This document shows positions 27,185 through 35,611 of a stretch of 56,193 nt of DNA, in pieces. Under the pieces are notes generated by a model that worked only from the letters and a program-made list of their open reading frames with translations, searched no databases and had not been told where the DNA came from. Origin of the DNA: Deltaproteobacteria bacterium (GTDB lineage: Bacteria > Myxococcota_A > Polyangia > DRWM01 > JAAZOP01); NCBI GenBank assembly GCA_016218815.1, contig JACRCX010000141.1, positions 1 to 56,193 on the forward strand. Direction: 5' to 3'. Each line of letters opens with the position of its first letter. The stretch's first letter is position 1. The position numbers and the translations under genes are program-made.

Positions 27185-29509
27185 CTACTCCACGAACACG
27201 TACTCCGGACAAACCTCGCGCCCCGCCAGGCACGGGAAGACCAGCCCCTCCAGCGCCGTCCGGATGCAGTCCAGGATCTCCGTCCCCACGGTGTAGCCCA
27301 CCCGCGAACGCACGTCCGTCACCCGCCCGTCCGCGCCGACCACGATGACGACGTGGTACCAGGCGTCCGGCTCCGTCGCGAACGCATCCTCGCAGGCGCC
27401 GAAGACCGCCTCCGCTCCCCGGCTGACCTCCATCGCGTCGTCGCGGTCGAACTGCCAGTACCACGGACGAGCACATTCGAGCGGCACGGCGGCCAGGGCG
27501 TCACGGACCGTCGCCTGCATCGCCGCCGCCCATTCGGCCGAGCCCTCGCAGTACGAAAATTCGTACCACGACGGCGGAACCTCCACCCGGATGTCCGTCG
27601 ACGGGGCGGGCGGCATGCTCACTCCCAGGCTCGTGCACGGCGCCACGCGGTCGATGACCGCCGCGCCCGCCTCCTGCTGCGCCGCCGCCAGCGCCTCCGT
27701 GCACCCCGCGTCGGTGTCCGCCGCGCCGTCGGCGTCGCCCGTCCCGTCTCCTTCGGTCGCCTCGATCGCCGCATCCGTGTCCCCGTCCACCGCGTCACCC
27801 CGGCTGGAGTAGCAGCCCGCAGCCGCCAGCGGCGCCGCCACGACGCAGAATCGCATCGCCCGCGCCGCCGCGGCCCGCATCGGCGAGAAGATCCGACCCC
27901 GGCGTGGCACCGCCGCCGACACCGCCGCATATAGCCGCTCGATCTCCGCCGTCACCTCGTCGCTCCGCGCCCGGGTCCGGCCCACCAGCTCCAGCGCCTC
28001 GGCCCGGCGCACCCCGCCCTCCGCCAGCGCCAGCGCCTCCCGCAGCGCCCCCACCCGCACCGCGTTGAGCCTCGCCCCGCAGCTCCGGACGGCCTGCGAC
28101 AGGGACGGACCGATCGCGCCCGCGTGGAGGCGACCGCCCAGCGCCGCCGCCAGCGCCAGGTCGTGCTGCCGGAACGAGGTGCTGTAGTCCCCGAATGCCT
28201 CGGCACGCAGCAGCACCAGCAGCTCGGCGAACCGCGCGACCCGCCCGTCCAGGTGCCGGTAGCCGTAGCGCAGCGGGTTCCCCTCCAGCCTCCCCTCGTC
28301 CCGCAGCATCGCCCACAGCCTTGTCCCGTGGAACGCCCGCATGTCCGTCGTCTCGAAGTTCGCGTCGCCCAGCTCCGCGAGATACTCGATCCCGGCGCGG
28401 ATCGTGTCCGGCGTCGAGTACGGGTGCACCAGCATGACGTTGCTAATCACGGCCACGCCCAGCCCGTCCAGGTCGCGCACGCCCGTCGCGGCGCGCTCGG
28501 CGCTTCCCGGCCGCCCGAAGCGACGCCGCTCCTCGCGCGTCACCAGCTCGATCCCGACGTAGCAGCGCACCAGCCCGACCTCGCGGAAGGCACGGCAGAC
28601 CGCCGGCGTCAGCAGATCCCCGCGCAGCATGCAGCCGATGCCCAGCTCGCCCACCCCGCGCCGCCGCAGCTCCGTCCCCCAGCGCTCGAGGAACCCGAGC
28701 GCCTCCTCCTCCGCGTGCGGCAGGACGTGCTCGTCCACGAAGTAGAAGTACCGCACGTTCCGCTCGTGCCACAGCGCCGCCATCTCGTCGCACACGGCGC
28801 CGAGGTCCCGGCGCCTCGTCCCGCCCACGCCGGCCGCGTGCAGGCACTCGGCCGAGGCGCCCGAGGCCCGGCCCTCGCTCCACTCCAGCCCCTGCAACGC
28901 CGCCGGGCCGCAGTACGCGCACCGTCCGGGGCAGCCGCGGGTCGCCGCGATGTGCACCATGGGGTGCCCCAGCACCTGCGGCAGCTCGCCGCGCTCCGGC
29001 GTCAGCTCCATCGGCCGGCGATCCAGCACCGGCGCCGGCGCCCCGTCCCCACGCCGCGTCGTCAGCCCCGGAACCAGGGCGAGGGCCTCCTCGCCCTTCC
29101 CCAGCGCTCCGACCAGGTCCACCAGCGGCCCCTCCCCCGCGAATCGCACCACGCTGTCCAGCCACGCGTGTCGCTCCAGCAGCCACGAGCGCGCCAGCGT
29201 CGCGAACGGCCCGCCTGCCGTCACGTGCCCCGCGTACCCACGCCGCCGGAGCAGCTCGCCGAAGCCCAGCGGCAGGAACGCCGAGCCGCCGTCGGGCAGC
29301 GAGATGCCGACCACGGCAGGCCGCGCCTCCCGGATGCGCGTCCAGGCCGACTCCGCGTCGCGCAGGTCGTTGAGCCGCAGCACTTCTCCCCGCAGCCCCG
29401 CGCCGCGCAGCGCCGCGAGCAGGTACCCCAATCCGAGGTTCTCGTTGTCGGGCAGCCGCCGCCCGACCAGCACCACCTCAAGCGCCGACCCCGCGTCGTC
29501 CCGCTTCAT
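27185..29509 (-). CDS. B12-binding radical SAM protein fused in frame to a C-terminal lipoprotein module
   Basis: Single open frame of 774 residues. Residues 10-150 look like a cobalamin-binding domain (VVLVGRRLPDNENLGLGYLL, VVGISLPDGG). About 185-470 form a radical SAM core with ATRGCPGRCAYC (cysteines C-x3-C-x2-C), then EIGIELVTREERRRFGRPG-like barrel strands. Near residue 544 the frame continues into MRAAAARAMRFCVVAAPLAAAGC, a textbook lipoprotein signal, an Asp/Ala/Thr linker and an AgmX-like C-terminal domain (VVIVVGADGRVTDVRSR, C-x9-FPC). ATG 29509 has GGAGG upstream. Either a true fusion, or two genes whose separating stop is lost; the second could begin at ATG 27880. Confidence 0.75.
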   Translation of the reverse strand: MKRDDAGSALEVVLVGRRLPDNENLGLGYLLAALRGAGLRGEVLRLNDLRDAESAWTRIREARPAVVGISLPDGGSAFLPLGFGELLRRRGYAGHVTAGGPFATLARSWLLERHAWLDSVVRFAGEGPLVDLVGALGKGEEALALVPGLTTRRGDGAPAPVLDRRPMELTPERGELPQVLGHPMVHIAATRGCPGRCAYCGPAALQGLEWSEGRASGASAECLHAAGVGGTRRRDLGAVCDEMAALWHERNVRYFYFVDEHVLPHAEEEALGFLERWGTELRRRGVGELGIGCMLRGDLLTPAVCRAFREVGLVRCYVGIELVTREERRRFGRPGSAERAATGVRDLDGLGVAVISNVMLVHPYSTPDTIRAGIEYLAELGDANFETTDMRAFHGTRLWAMLRDEGRLEGNPLRYGYRHLDGRVARFAELLVLLRAEAFGDYSTSFRQHDLALAAALGGRLHAGAIGPSLSQAVRSCGARLNAVRVGALREALALAEGGVRRAEALELVGRTRARSDEVTAEIERLYAAVSAAVPRRGRIFSPMRAAAARAMRFCVVAAPLAAAGCYSSRGDAVDGDTDAAIEATEGDGTGDADGAADTDAGCTEALAAAQQEAGAAVIDRVAPCTSLGVSMPPAPSTDIRVEVPPSWYEFSYCEGSAEWAAAMQATVRDALAAVPLECARPWYWQFDRDDAMEVSRGAEAVFGACEDAFATEPDAWYHVVIVVGADGRVTDVRSRVGYTVGTEILDCIRTALEGLVFPCLAGREVCPEYVFVE

Positions 29510-29680
29510 GACCGCCCTCCTTCTTCCGGCACACACTCCACCACGCCGGCGCTCCGGCCGCAACCCGGAAGCGCCGAGGCGTGGTGCCTCCCGCCGGCGT
29601 GGAACGTCGAGGGTCCGACCCAGGATAAGCCGTCGCTGGGCTATCCACTTGACCGGAGTAGTTCCGAGGCGCGCGCGGCC

Positions 29681-29764
29681 AGCGAACAGGCAACAGGAGA
29701 CCGGCGACCGGCAACGGGCGATGATCACTGCCCGTTGCCGGTTGCCTGTTGCCGGTCGCCTGTT
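29681..29764. repeat. Heptamer array C, an imperfect 84-base palindrome
   Basis: Twelve heptamers in perfect phase: AGCGAAC, AGGCAAC, AGGAGAC, CGGCGAC, CGGCAAC, GGGCGAT, GATCACT, GCCCGTT, GCCGGTT, GCCTGTT, GCCGGTC, GCCTGTT. The first half is roughly the reverse complement of the second, so a long hairpin can form. It lies in the 476-base gap 29510-29985 between divergent genes; the rest of that gap shows no gene. Confidence 0.8.
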
Positions 29765-29985
29765 GCAGCCGCACGGGCGAAGCCCCGGTGCAGTACGGCG
29801 CCGCGCAGCGGACCGAATGATGATTCCGCCGTTCTTACTGGCCCATCGGGTCTTGATCCGCCGGGCGCTCCGGTCAGGTGGAGAGCCCAGAGCCATCGGA
29901 TGGTCTACGAATCGCCATGGACCGTGGCATCGAGCCGTGCGGAATGTCATCGACGATGGCTTTGAAACCTGCTAAATGCAGACGC

Positions 29986-31311
29986 ATGGACGGGGAACTC
30001 CTCACTCTGCTCCGCGCCGCCAACCCATGGCTGGAAAACCCGCGCGCGTTCCCCGAGGCGGCACGCCACCGCATTCCCTCGGCCTTCGTGCCGCGCGATG
30101 TTTCCGCCGCGGCCGAGTGGTCGACCCCCGGTCGTGCCCATCTCGTCGTCGGCGCTCGACAGGTCGGCAAGTCGTCCGTTCTCTGGGCCTGGTTCCGGGA
30201 CAACCACCGAGCGCCCCTCTTCATGAACGCGGAAGAGCCAAGCGTCCGCTCCTGGTGCCGGAGTGCGACGCTCGTCGCGAGCGACCTCGCGGGACTCGTC
30301 GGTGCCGACACGCCGATCCTCATCGATGAGGCGCAGCACCTCGAGGAGGCGGGGCTCTTCATCAAGGGGTTGATCGACGCCGGATTGCCGAACCCCCTGT
30401 TCGTGACCGGGTCGTCGGCCTTCGACTTGGAGTCGCGGACGCGGGAGTCCCTCGCCGGGCGGGCGACCCGGACCATCGTCCATCCCTTCTCGTTGAAGGA
30501 GATCGCGGCGATCATGCACGACGCCGCGCCGCTCCTGCGCGAGTCACGGCTCCGGGAGGCCGCGCTGCGCCAGATGGTCGTGGGAGGATACCCGGCGGCT
30601 TGGCTGTCCGAGCGGCCGGAGGTCGAGTTGTACCGGCTGATGGATGCATTCGTCGTGCGCGACGCGTCCGACCGGTTCCACATCGCCCACGTCGACGCGT
30701 TCCGGACGCTGCTGCGACTTGTCGCGTCCCAGACGGGGAGCCTGGTCAACGTCTCCGAGTGGGCGGGCATCTGCGGCGTCGCCCGAGGCACGGTGGACGA
30801 CTACCTGACGATCCTGGCCGACGGCCACATCGTGACGCTGGTTCAACCGTTCGTCGGCGGACGGCGCGCCGAGCTGACCCATCGTCCAAAGGTGTTCTTT
30901 CGCGACCCGGGCGTGCGCAACGCCGCCCTGCGACAGTTCCAGCCGTTCGCCGACCGGTTGGACCGCGGCGCCGCGCTGGAAGGGTGGGTGGCCGCCGAGC
31001 TCGCGAAGGTGCTCTCGCCGCTCGCACCGCTCGACACCCTTCGCTACTGGCGAAGCCGATCCGGCGCCGAGGTCGACTTCCTCGTGGAACGTCCTGCGGG
31101 TCTGGTGGCGGTCGAGGCGAAGGCCGCGGCATTGCGTCGCCCGGCGTTGTCTCGTTCCTCCCGCAGCTTCATCGACGCCTACCATCCCCGCCGCTTCGTC
31201 GTGGTCAACCTCGGCCTCGATCACGCCGAGCGCATGAACGACACCGACGTGCGATGGGTTCTCCCGGAGGCATTCGCCGGGCCGCACGAGCTCCTCGACG
31301 GTCCGGACTAG
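29986..31311 (+). CDS. AAA_14/DUF4143 family ATPase
   Basis: Protein of 441 residues. N-terminal AAA domain with P-loop VVGARQVGKSS, Walker B PILIDEAQHLEEA and sensor VTGSSAFDLESRTRESLAGR; a winged-helix region follows (about 260-320, SEWAGICGVARGTVDDYLTIL), then a C-terminal DUF4143 nuclease-like domain with YWRSRSGAEVDFLVE and VEAKAAA, a PD-(D/E)xK-type D...E-x-K arrangement. Function of the family is unknown; its members are scattered by transfer and sometimes sit in accessory or defence regions. I chose ATG 29986 from the conserved start; the frame is open to 29878. Heptamer arrays flank the gene on both sides. Confidence 0.85.
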   Translation: MDGELLTLLRAANPWLENPRAFPEAARHRIPSAFVPRDVSAAAEWSTPGRAHLVVGARQVGKSSVLWAWFRDNHRAPLFMNAEEPSVRSWCRSATLVASDLAGLVGADTPILIDEAQHLEEAGLFIKGLIDAGLPNPLFVTGSSAFDLESRTRESLAGRATRTIVHPFSLKEIAAIMHDAAPLLRESRLREAALRQMVVGGYPAAWLSERPEVELYRLMDAFVVRDASDRFHIAHVDAFRTLLRLVASQTGSLVNVSEWAGICGVARGTVDDYLTILADGHIVTLVQPFVGGRRAELTHRPKVFFRDPGVRNAALRQFQPFADRLDRGAALEGWVAAELAKVLSPLAPLDTLRYWRSRSGAEVDFLVERPAGLVAVEAKAAALRRPALSRSSRSFIDAYHPRRFVVVNLGLDHAERMNDTDVRWVLPEAFAGPHELLDGPD

Positions 31312-31343
31312 GCCGCTCCCCCACGTTGCTCAGGCGCACCTGG

Positions 31344-31378
31344 GGACCAACAACTCGACCCGGACGACCCACCAACGC
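31344..31378. repeat. Heptamer array D, near-copy of array B
   Basis: Units GGACCAA, CAACTCG, ACCCGGA, CGACCCA, CCAACGC; compare array B at 13774. It starts 32 bases after the DUF4143 gene stop. A further degenerate stretch (GCACCAA, CAACCAC) follows at about 31409. Confidence 0.75.
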
Positions 31379-31389
31379 CCCAAAGGGAC

Positions 31390-31410
31390 TCGGCGCCTCC
31401 GGCGCCGAGC
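31390..31410. terminator. Perfect GC hairpin downstream of the DUF4143 gene
   Basis: CTCGGCGCC, loop TCC, GGCGCCGAG: nine base pairs with no mismatch and a three-base loop, in the 292-base gap before nuoA. No U-tract follows, so it may be an intrinsic-like terminator of a GC-rich organism, a protection element for nuo mRNA, or part of the surrounding repeat. The remainder of the gap holds heptamer units and the nuoA ribosome site. Confidence 0.4.
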
Positions 31411-31603
31411 ACCAACAACCACGATCCTCGACTTGACTTTCCCACTCCCCTCTTCCTACTCTCCCGCCCGCTTGCCAGGCGGGCGGTCTCCGGGGCGACC
31501 GTGGCAGCAGACGCGTCCCGGATTCCTCGGGGGGCCTCGCCCGACGGGAACTTTCCCGCCGGCGGGGACTGCTTCCCGAGGCGCCCGGAAAAGAGGTCGG
31601 ATC

Positions 31604-32005
31604 GTGCAATTCGACTTTGCCACGGTTCTCGTCTTCCTCCTCGTCGGCGCGGGATTCGTCTTCATCGCCCTGTTCGTCGGACGCTTCCTCCGCCCCGACC
31701 TGCCCGACCCGCAGAAGGCCTCGGTCTACGAGTGCGGCGAGCGCGCCATCGGCAGCGGCTGGTTCAATTTCAACCCCCGCTTCTACCTCATGGCGCTCGT
31801 CTTCATCGTCTTCGACGTCGAGGTCGCCCTGACCTTCCCCGTCGCCGTCGTCGTCCGCGACTGGATCGAAAGCGGCCGGGCCCTGGTCGCCGTCGCCGAG
31901 ATCGCCCTCTTCCTCCTCGTGCTCGCCGCCGCCCTCGCCTACGTGTGGGGCAAGGGGCATCTGGACTGGATCCGCGACATCGAAGGACCGGAGGGCGAGG
32001 AGTAG
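31604..32005 (+). CDS. nuoA: NADH-quinone oxidoreductase subunit A
   Basis: Membrane subunit of complex I, 133 residues, three membrane helices. Conserved KASVYECGERAIGSGWFNFNPRFY loop with the Cys and the acidic FDVEVALTFP in helix 2. GTG 31604 with GAGGT seven bases upstream places the first helix directly at the N-terminus; upstream codons in this frame are not membrane-like. First gene of the nuo operon. Confidence 0.93.
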   Translation: MQFDFATVLVFLLVGAGFVFIALFVGRFLRPDLPDPQKASVYECGERAIGSGWFNFNPRFYLMALVFIVFDVEVALTFPVAVVVRDWIESGRALVAVAEIALFLLVLAAALAYVWGKGHLDWIRDIEGPEGEE

Positions 32006-32013
32006 GGACGGTG

Positions 32014-32048
32014 GTTTTCAGTTCTCAGTTTTCGGTTTTCAGTTCCGG
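32014..32048. repeat. Heptamer array E between nuoA and nuoB
   Basis: Units GTTTTCA, GTTCTCA, GTTTTCG, GTTTTCA, GTTCCGG, beginning nine bases after the nuoA stop. The sequence after the last unit, CCGGGCAGGCGCACG, is nearly repeated after array F (CCGGACAGGCGCCCG). Confidence 0.8.
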
Positions 32049-32081
32049 GCAGGCGCACGGGATGGACGCGGAGTTCTGCGC

Positions 32082-32639
32082 ATGAGCGACGCGCCGGATC
32101 CCATTCTGAAGGACCCGCCTCCGGGCGGCGGCGCGGCGGACGGGCCGCGGATCATCCAGGCCGAGGTCTACCCGGGCGCGATCGCCACGCGGCTCGACCA
32201 CGCCATCAACTGGTTCCGCGAGTCCTCGATCTGGTACCTCCTCTTCGCCACCGCCTGCTGCGGCATCGAGCTGATGCAGACCGGCGGCCCGCGCACCGAC
32301 CTCGACCGCTTCGGCGCCGTCTTCCGCGCCAGCCCCCGCCAGTCCGACCTGCTGCTGGTCGCCGGCACCATCACCTACAAGATGGCCGACCGCGTGCGCC
32401 TCCTCTGGGCCCAGATGGCCGATCCCAAGTACGTCGTCGCCATGGGCTCCTGCGCCAACTGCGGCGGCCTCTTCCAGCGCTCCTACTCGGTCGTCTGCGG
32501 CGTGGACAAGATCGTCCCCGTCGACCTCTACCTCCCCGGCTGCCCGCCCCGCCCCGAGGCGCTCAACGAGGCGATCCTCCGCCTCCAGGAGAAGATCCAC
32601 GGCGAGAGCTGGGCGGCCAAGATGAAGGGCCAGGCATGA
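32082..32639 (+). CDS. nuoB: NADH-quinone oxidoreductase subunit B
   Basis: Peripheral-arm subunit of 185 residues holding cluster N2, the last iron-sulfur cluster before quinone. Ligands visible: the adjacent cysteines in ATACCGIELM, then GSCANCGG and PGCPPRPEAL. About 25 residues longer at the N-terminus than a minimal NuoB (Pro/Gly-rich start). Stop overlaps nuoCD by ATGA. Confidence 0.96.
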   Translation: MSDAPDPILKDPPPGGGAADGPRIIQAEVYPGAIATRLDHAINWFRESSIWYLLFATACCGIELMQTGGPRTDLDRFGAVFRASPRQSDLLLVAGTITYKMADRVRLLWAQMADPKYVVAMGSCANCGGLFQRSYSVVCGVDKIVPVDLYLPGCPPRPEALNEAILRLQEKIHGESWAAKMKGQA

Positions 32640-34297
32640 CACCGGCAGAGGTCGCGGTCCGCCTGCGCACGCGCTTCGGCGATGGCGCCGTCGTCGCCGT
32701 CCAGGACACGCTCCTGGACCCGACGCTCGAGCTGGCGCCCGAGCGGCTCCATGAGGCCGCGCTGTTCCTCCGCGACGAGGACGACCTGTGCTTCGACTTC
32801 TTGCGCTCGCTCGCCGGCGTCGACCGCAAGGACGCCCTGGAGGTCGTGTACCACCTGCTCTCGATTCCACGCCGCCACGGCGTCGCCCTGCGCGTCAAGA
32901 CCGGCCGCGACGCCCCGCGCGTCGCCTCCGTCGCCGACGTCTGGCCGACCGCGGAGTGGCACGAGCGCGAGACGTTCGACCTCTTCGGCATCGTCTTCGA
33001 CGGACACCCCGATCTGCGCCGCCTGTTCCTGCCCGACGACTGGGTCGGCTACCCGCTGCGCAAGGACTACACGCCGCCGGCCGAGTACCACGGCATCGTC
33101 GGCACCCGCGAGGGCTCCGCCCCGGTGACCCGCGCGCAGGTCGCCGGCCGCCCTCAGGTCCAGGCGGCCATGCACGGGGCGAAGGCCGAGGAGCTGCCGG
33201 GCTTCATGCGCGTCAACATGGGCCCGCACCACCCCGCGACCCACGGCGTCATCAACTTCCTCCTCGAGACCGACGGCGAGATCATCCGCAAGGCCTCCCC
33301 CGACGTCGGCTACCTGCACCGCGGCATCGAGAAGCTCGCCGAGTCCAACCTCTACATCGGCACGATGCCCTACACCGACCGCGTCGACTATCTCGGCGCC
33401 ATCTTCGCCAACCACTCCTGGGCTCTCGCCGTCGAGAAGCTCCTGGGACTGGCCGTCCCGCCCCGCGGCGAGTACTGCCGCGTGATCGCCTCCGAGCTGA
33501 ACCGCATCGCCAGCCACCTCATCGCCACCGGCGCCCTGGCCATGGACGTGGGCGCCTTCACCCCGTTCACGCACTGGATCCGCGAGCGCGAGAAGATCAA
33601 CGACATCATGGAGCGGATCTGCGGCGCCCGCCTGACCTACAACTACCTGCGCTTCGGCGGCGTCGCCCGCGACATCAAGCCCGACGTCGTCGACACGATC
33701 CGCCTGTGGCTCGACCACTTCGAGCCGATCCTCCGCGAGTTCAACCGCCTCATCTCCGACAACGAGATCTTCGTCCGCCGCCTCGCCGACGTCGCGACGA
33801 TCTCCGCCGCCGACGCCGTCGGCTTCGGCCTCGTCGGACCCAACCTGCGCGCCTCCGGCGTCGACTTCGACCTCCGCCGCGACGCGCCCTATTCGGTCTA
33901 CCCCGACCTCGAGTTCGACGTCATCGTCGGCAAGGGCTTCCGCGGCGTGGTGGGCGACTGCTACGACCGCTACTGGTGCCGCATGCTCGAGATGGTCGAG
34001 AGCATGAAGCTCCTGCGGCAGGCCTGCGACAAGCTGCCCGAGGGCGAGTTCTGGGCCAAGCCCAAGGTCGTCAAGCCGGCGGCGAACGAGGTCTATGCGG
34101 CGGTCGAGTCCGCGCGGGGCGAGTTGGGCGCCTACGTGATCGCCGACGGCACCGATAAGCCGTACCGCGCGAAATTCCGCACCGGCTCCTACACGGGCCT
34201 GTCGATCATCCAGCACCAGAGCCCCGGCCTCATGCTCGCCGACCTGGTCGCCCTCATCGGCTCCCTCGACGTCGTCGCCCCGGAGGTGGACCGATGA
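32636..34297 (+). CDS. nuoCD: NADH-quinone oxidoreductase fused subunits C and D
   Basis: Protein of 553 residues. NuoC domain (about 1-165; YHLLSIPRRHGVALRVK, WPTAEWHERETFDLFGI, DDWVGYPLRKDY) joined by a short linker to NuoD (about 185-553; VNMGPHHPATHGVINF, GYLHRGIEKLAE, PYTDRVDYLGAI, SELNRIASHL, and the C-terminal SPGLMLADLVALIGSLDVV). NuoD forms the quinone pocket with NuoB. The same fusion exists in E. coli and many others. ATG 32636 and the nuoH start are both four-base overlaps. Confidence 0.96.
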   Translation: MTPAEVAVRLRTRFGDGAVVAVQDTLLDPTLELAPERLHEAALFLRDEDDLCFDFLRSLAGVDRKDALEVVYHLLSIPRRHGVALRVKTGRDAPRVASVADVWPTAEWHERETFDLFGIVFDGHPDLRRLFLPDDWVGYPLRKDYTPPAEYHGIVGTREGSAPVTRAQVAGRPQVQAAMHGAKAEELPGFMRVNMGPHHPATHGVINFLLETDGEIIRKASPDVGYLHRGIEKLAESNLYIGTMPYTDRVDYLGAIFANHSWALAVEKLLGLAVPPRGEYCRVIASELNRIASHLIATGALAMDVGAFTPFTHWIREREKINDIMERICGARLTYNYLRFGGVARDIKPDVVDTIRLWLDHFEPILREFNRLISDNEIFVRRLADVATISAADAVGFGLVGPNLRASGVDFDLRRDAPYSVYPDLEFDVIVGKGFRGVVGDCYDRYWCRMLEMVESMKLLRQACDKLPEGEFWAKPKVVKPAANEVYAAVESARGELGAYVIADGTDKPYRAKFRTGSYTGLSIIQHQSPGLMLADLVALIGSLDVVAPEVDR

Positions 34298-35565
34298 ACG
34301 TCGTGCAGCACGCCGCCGATCGCTTCATGCGCTGGGCGTTCTCCGTCGACCCGTCGACCTGGCCCCACGCCTGGGTCGTCTACCTCGCGTTCATGCTCGT
34401 CGCCGCGGTCGTCGCCGTCGGCTTCGTCGCGCTCTTCGCCGGACCCGTGACCTGGATCGAACGCCGCGTCGCGGGCCGCATCATGTCCCGCATCGGCCCC
34501 AACCGCGTCGGACCCCAGGGCGTCCTGCAGTGGCTCGCCGACGGCATCAAGTGCTTCCTCAAGGAGGACCTCGTCCCCGAGGGGGCCGACCGGACGCTGT
34601 TCCGCATCGCGCCCTACTTCGTCTTCGGCGGCATGTTCGGCGCGTTCGTCGTGCTGCCGTTCGGCGTCCACCTCGTCGCCGCCGACCTCAACGTCGGCCT
34701 GCTCTACGTCCTCGCCGTCACCTCGCTCGTCGTCGTCGGCCTGCTCATGGCCGGCTGGGCCTCCAACTCCAAGTGGGCCCTCTTCGGCGGCGTCCGCTCC
34801 GCCGCGCAGCTCGTCTCGTACGAGATCCCCTCCGCCTTCGCCCTCATGACCGTCATCCTGTTCGCCGGCACGATGTCGATGCAGGGCGTCGTCGCCGCAC
34901 AGGGCGGCTTCCCCTGGGACTGGTTCGTCTTCCGCAACCCGTTCCTTTTCGCCGCCTTCTTCCTCTACTTCACGGCGGCGATCGCCGAGGGCAACCGCAC
35001 GCCGTTCGACCTGCCGGAGGCGGAGAGCGAGCTGGTGGCGGGGTACAACGTCGAGTACTCGGGCATGCGCTACCTGTTCTTCATGTTCGCCGAGTGGGCG
35101 AACCTCTGGATCATGAGCGCGGTCGCCACCGTCTGCTTCCTGGGCGGCTGGCAGATCCCCGGCGTCTCGCCCGCGCACGTCGCCGCCGTCGAAGGTTTCG
35201 CCTTCGTCGGCTGGGAGGCCCTCTCCTTCGTGATCTTCGCGGCCAAGGCCTCCACCCTGGTCATCATCGTCGTCCAGCTCCGCTGGACCGTCCCGCGGCT
35301 GCGCATCGACCAGCTCATGTTCACCTGCTGGAAGTACCTCGTCCCCCTCTCCTTCGCCTGCATCCTCGGCGTGCTCGCCCTCATGGTCGTCGTCCGCGAC
35401 GGCGGCACGGTCGACCTGGCCCTGCGCGCCGCGCTCCTGATCTTCGGCTTCTGGGTCGTCGTCGAATACGCGCGCCGCATCCGCCGCACGTACCTGGCGG
35501 ACAAGGCGCTCTATGAGCGCATGGAAGGCAAGAAGCTGTGGTATCCCCCCTACCGCATGCCGTAG
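34294..35565 (+). CDS. nuoH: NADH-quinone oxidoreductase subunit H
   Basis: Membrane subunit of 423 residues, eight predicted helices, at the junction of the two arms. Conserved GPVTWIERRVAGRIMSRIGPNRVGP loop, LFGGVRSAAQLVSYEIP, the acidic EGNRTPFDLPEAESELVAGYNVEYSG loop lining the quinone tunnel, and RWTVPRLRIDQLM near the end. Long N-terminal lead of about 30 residues. ATGA overlap with nuoCD; a 46-base gap filled by heptamer array J separates it from nuoI. Confidence 0.95.
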   Translation: MNVVQHAADRFMRWAFSVDPSTWPHAWVVYLAFMLVAAVVAVGFVALFAGPVTWIERRVAGRIMSRIGPNRVGPQGVLQWLADGIKCFLKEDLVPEGADRTLFRIAPYFVFGGMFGAFVVLPFGVHLVAADLNVGLLYVLAVTSLVVVGLLMAGWASNSKWALFGGVRSAAQLVSYEIPSAFALMTVILFAGTMSMQGVVAAQGGFPWDWFVFRNPFLFAAFFLYFTAAIAEGNRTPFDLPEAESELVAGYNVEYSGMRYLFFMFAEWANLWIMSAVATVCFLGGWQIPGVSPAHVAAVEGFAFVGWEALSFVIFAAKASTLVIIVVQLRWTVPRLRIDQLMFTCWKYLVPLSFACILGVLALMVVVRDGGTVDLALRAALLIFGFWVVVEYARRIRRTYLADKALYERMEGKKLWYPPYRMP

Positions 35566-35572
35566 GCGGTCG

Positions 35573-35600
35573 GGTTGTTGGTTGTTCGTTCTTGGTCCCG
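35573..35600. repeat. Heptamer array J between nuoH and nuoI
   Basis: Units GGTTGTT, GGTTGTT, CGTTCTT, GGTCCCG, starting seven bases after the nuoH stop. Read on the minus strand it is CGGGACC, AAGAACG, AACAACC, AACAACC, bounded by CTCCGG like arrays A and B, so it is the same type of element in the opposite orientation. Confidence 0.7.
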
Positions 35601-35611
35601 GAGTGGATGAC

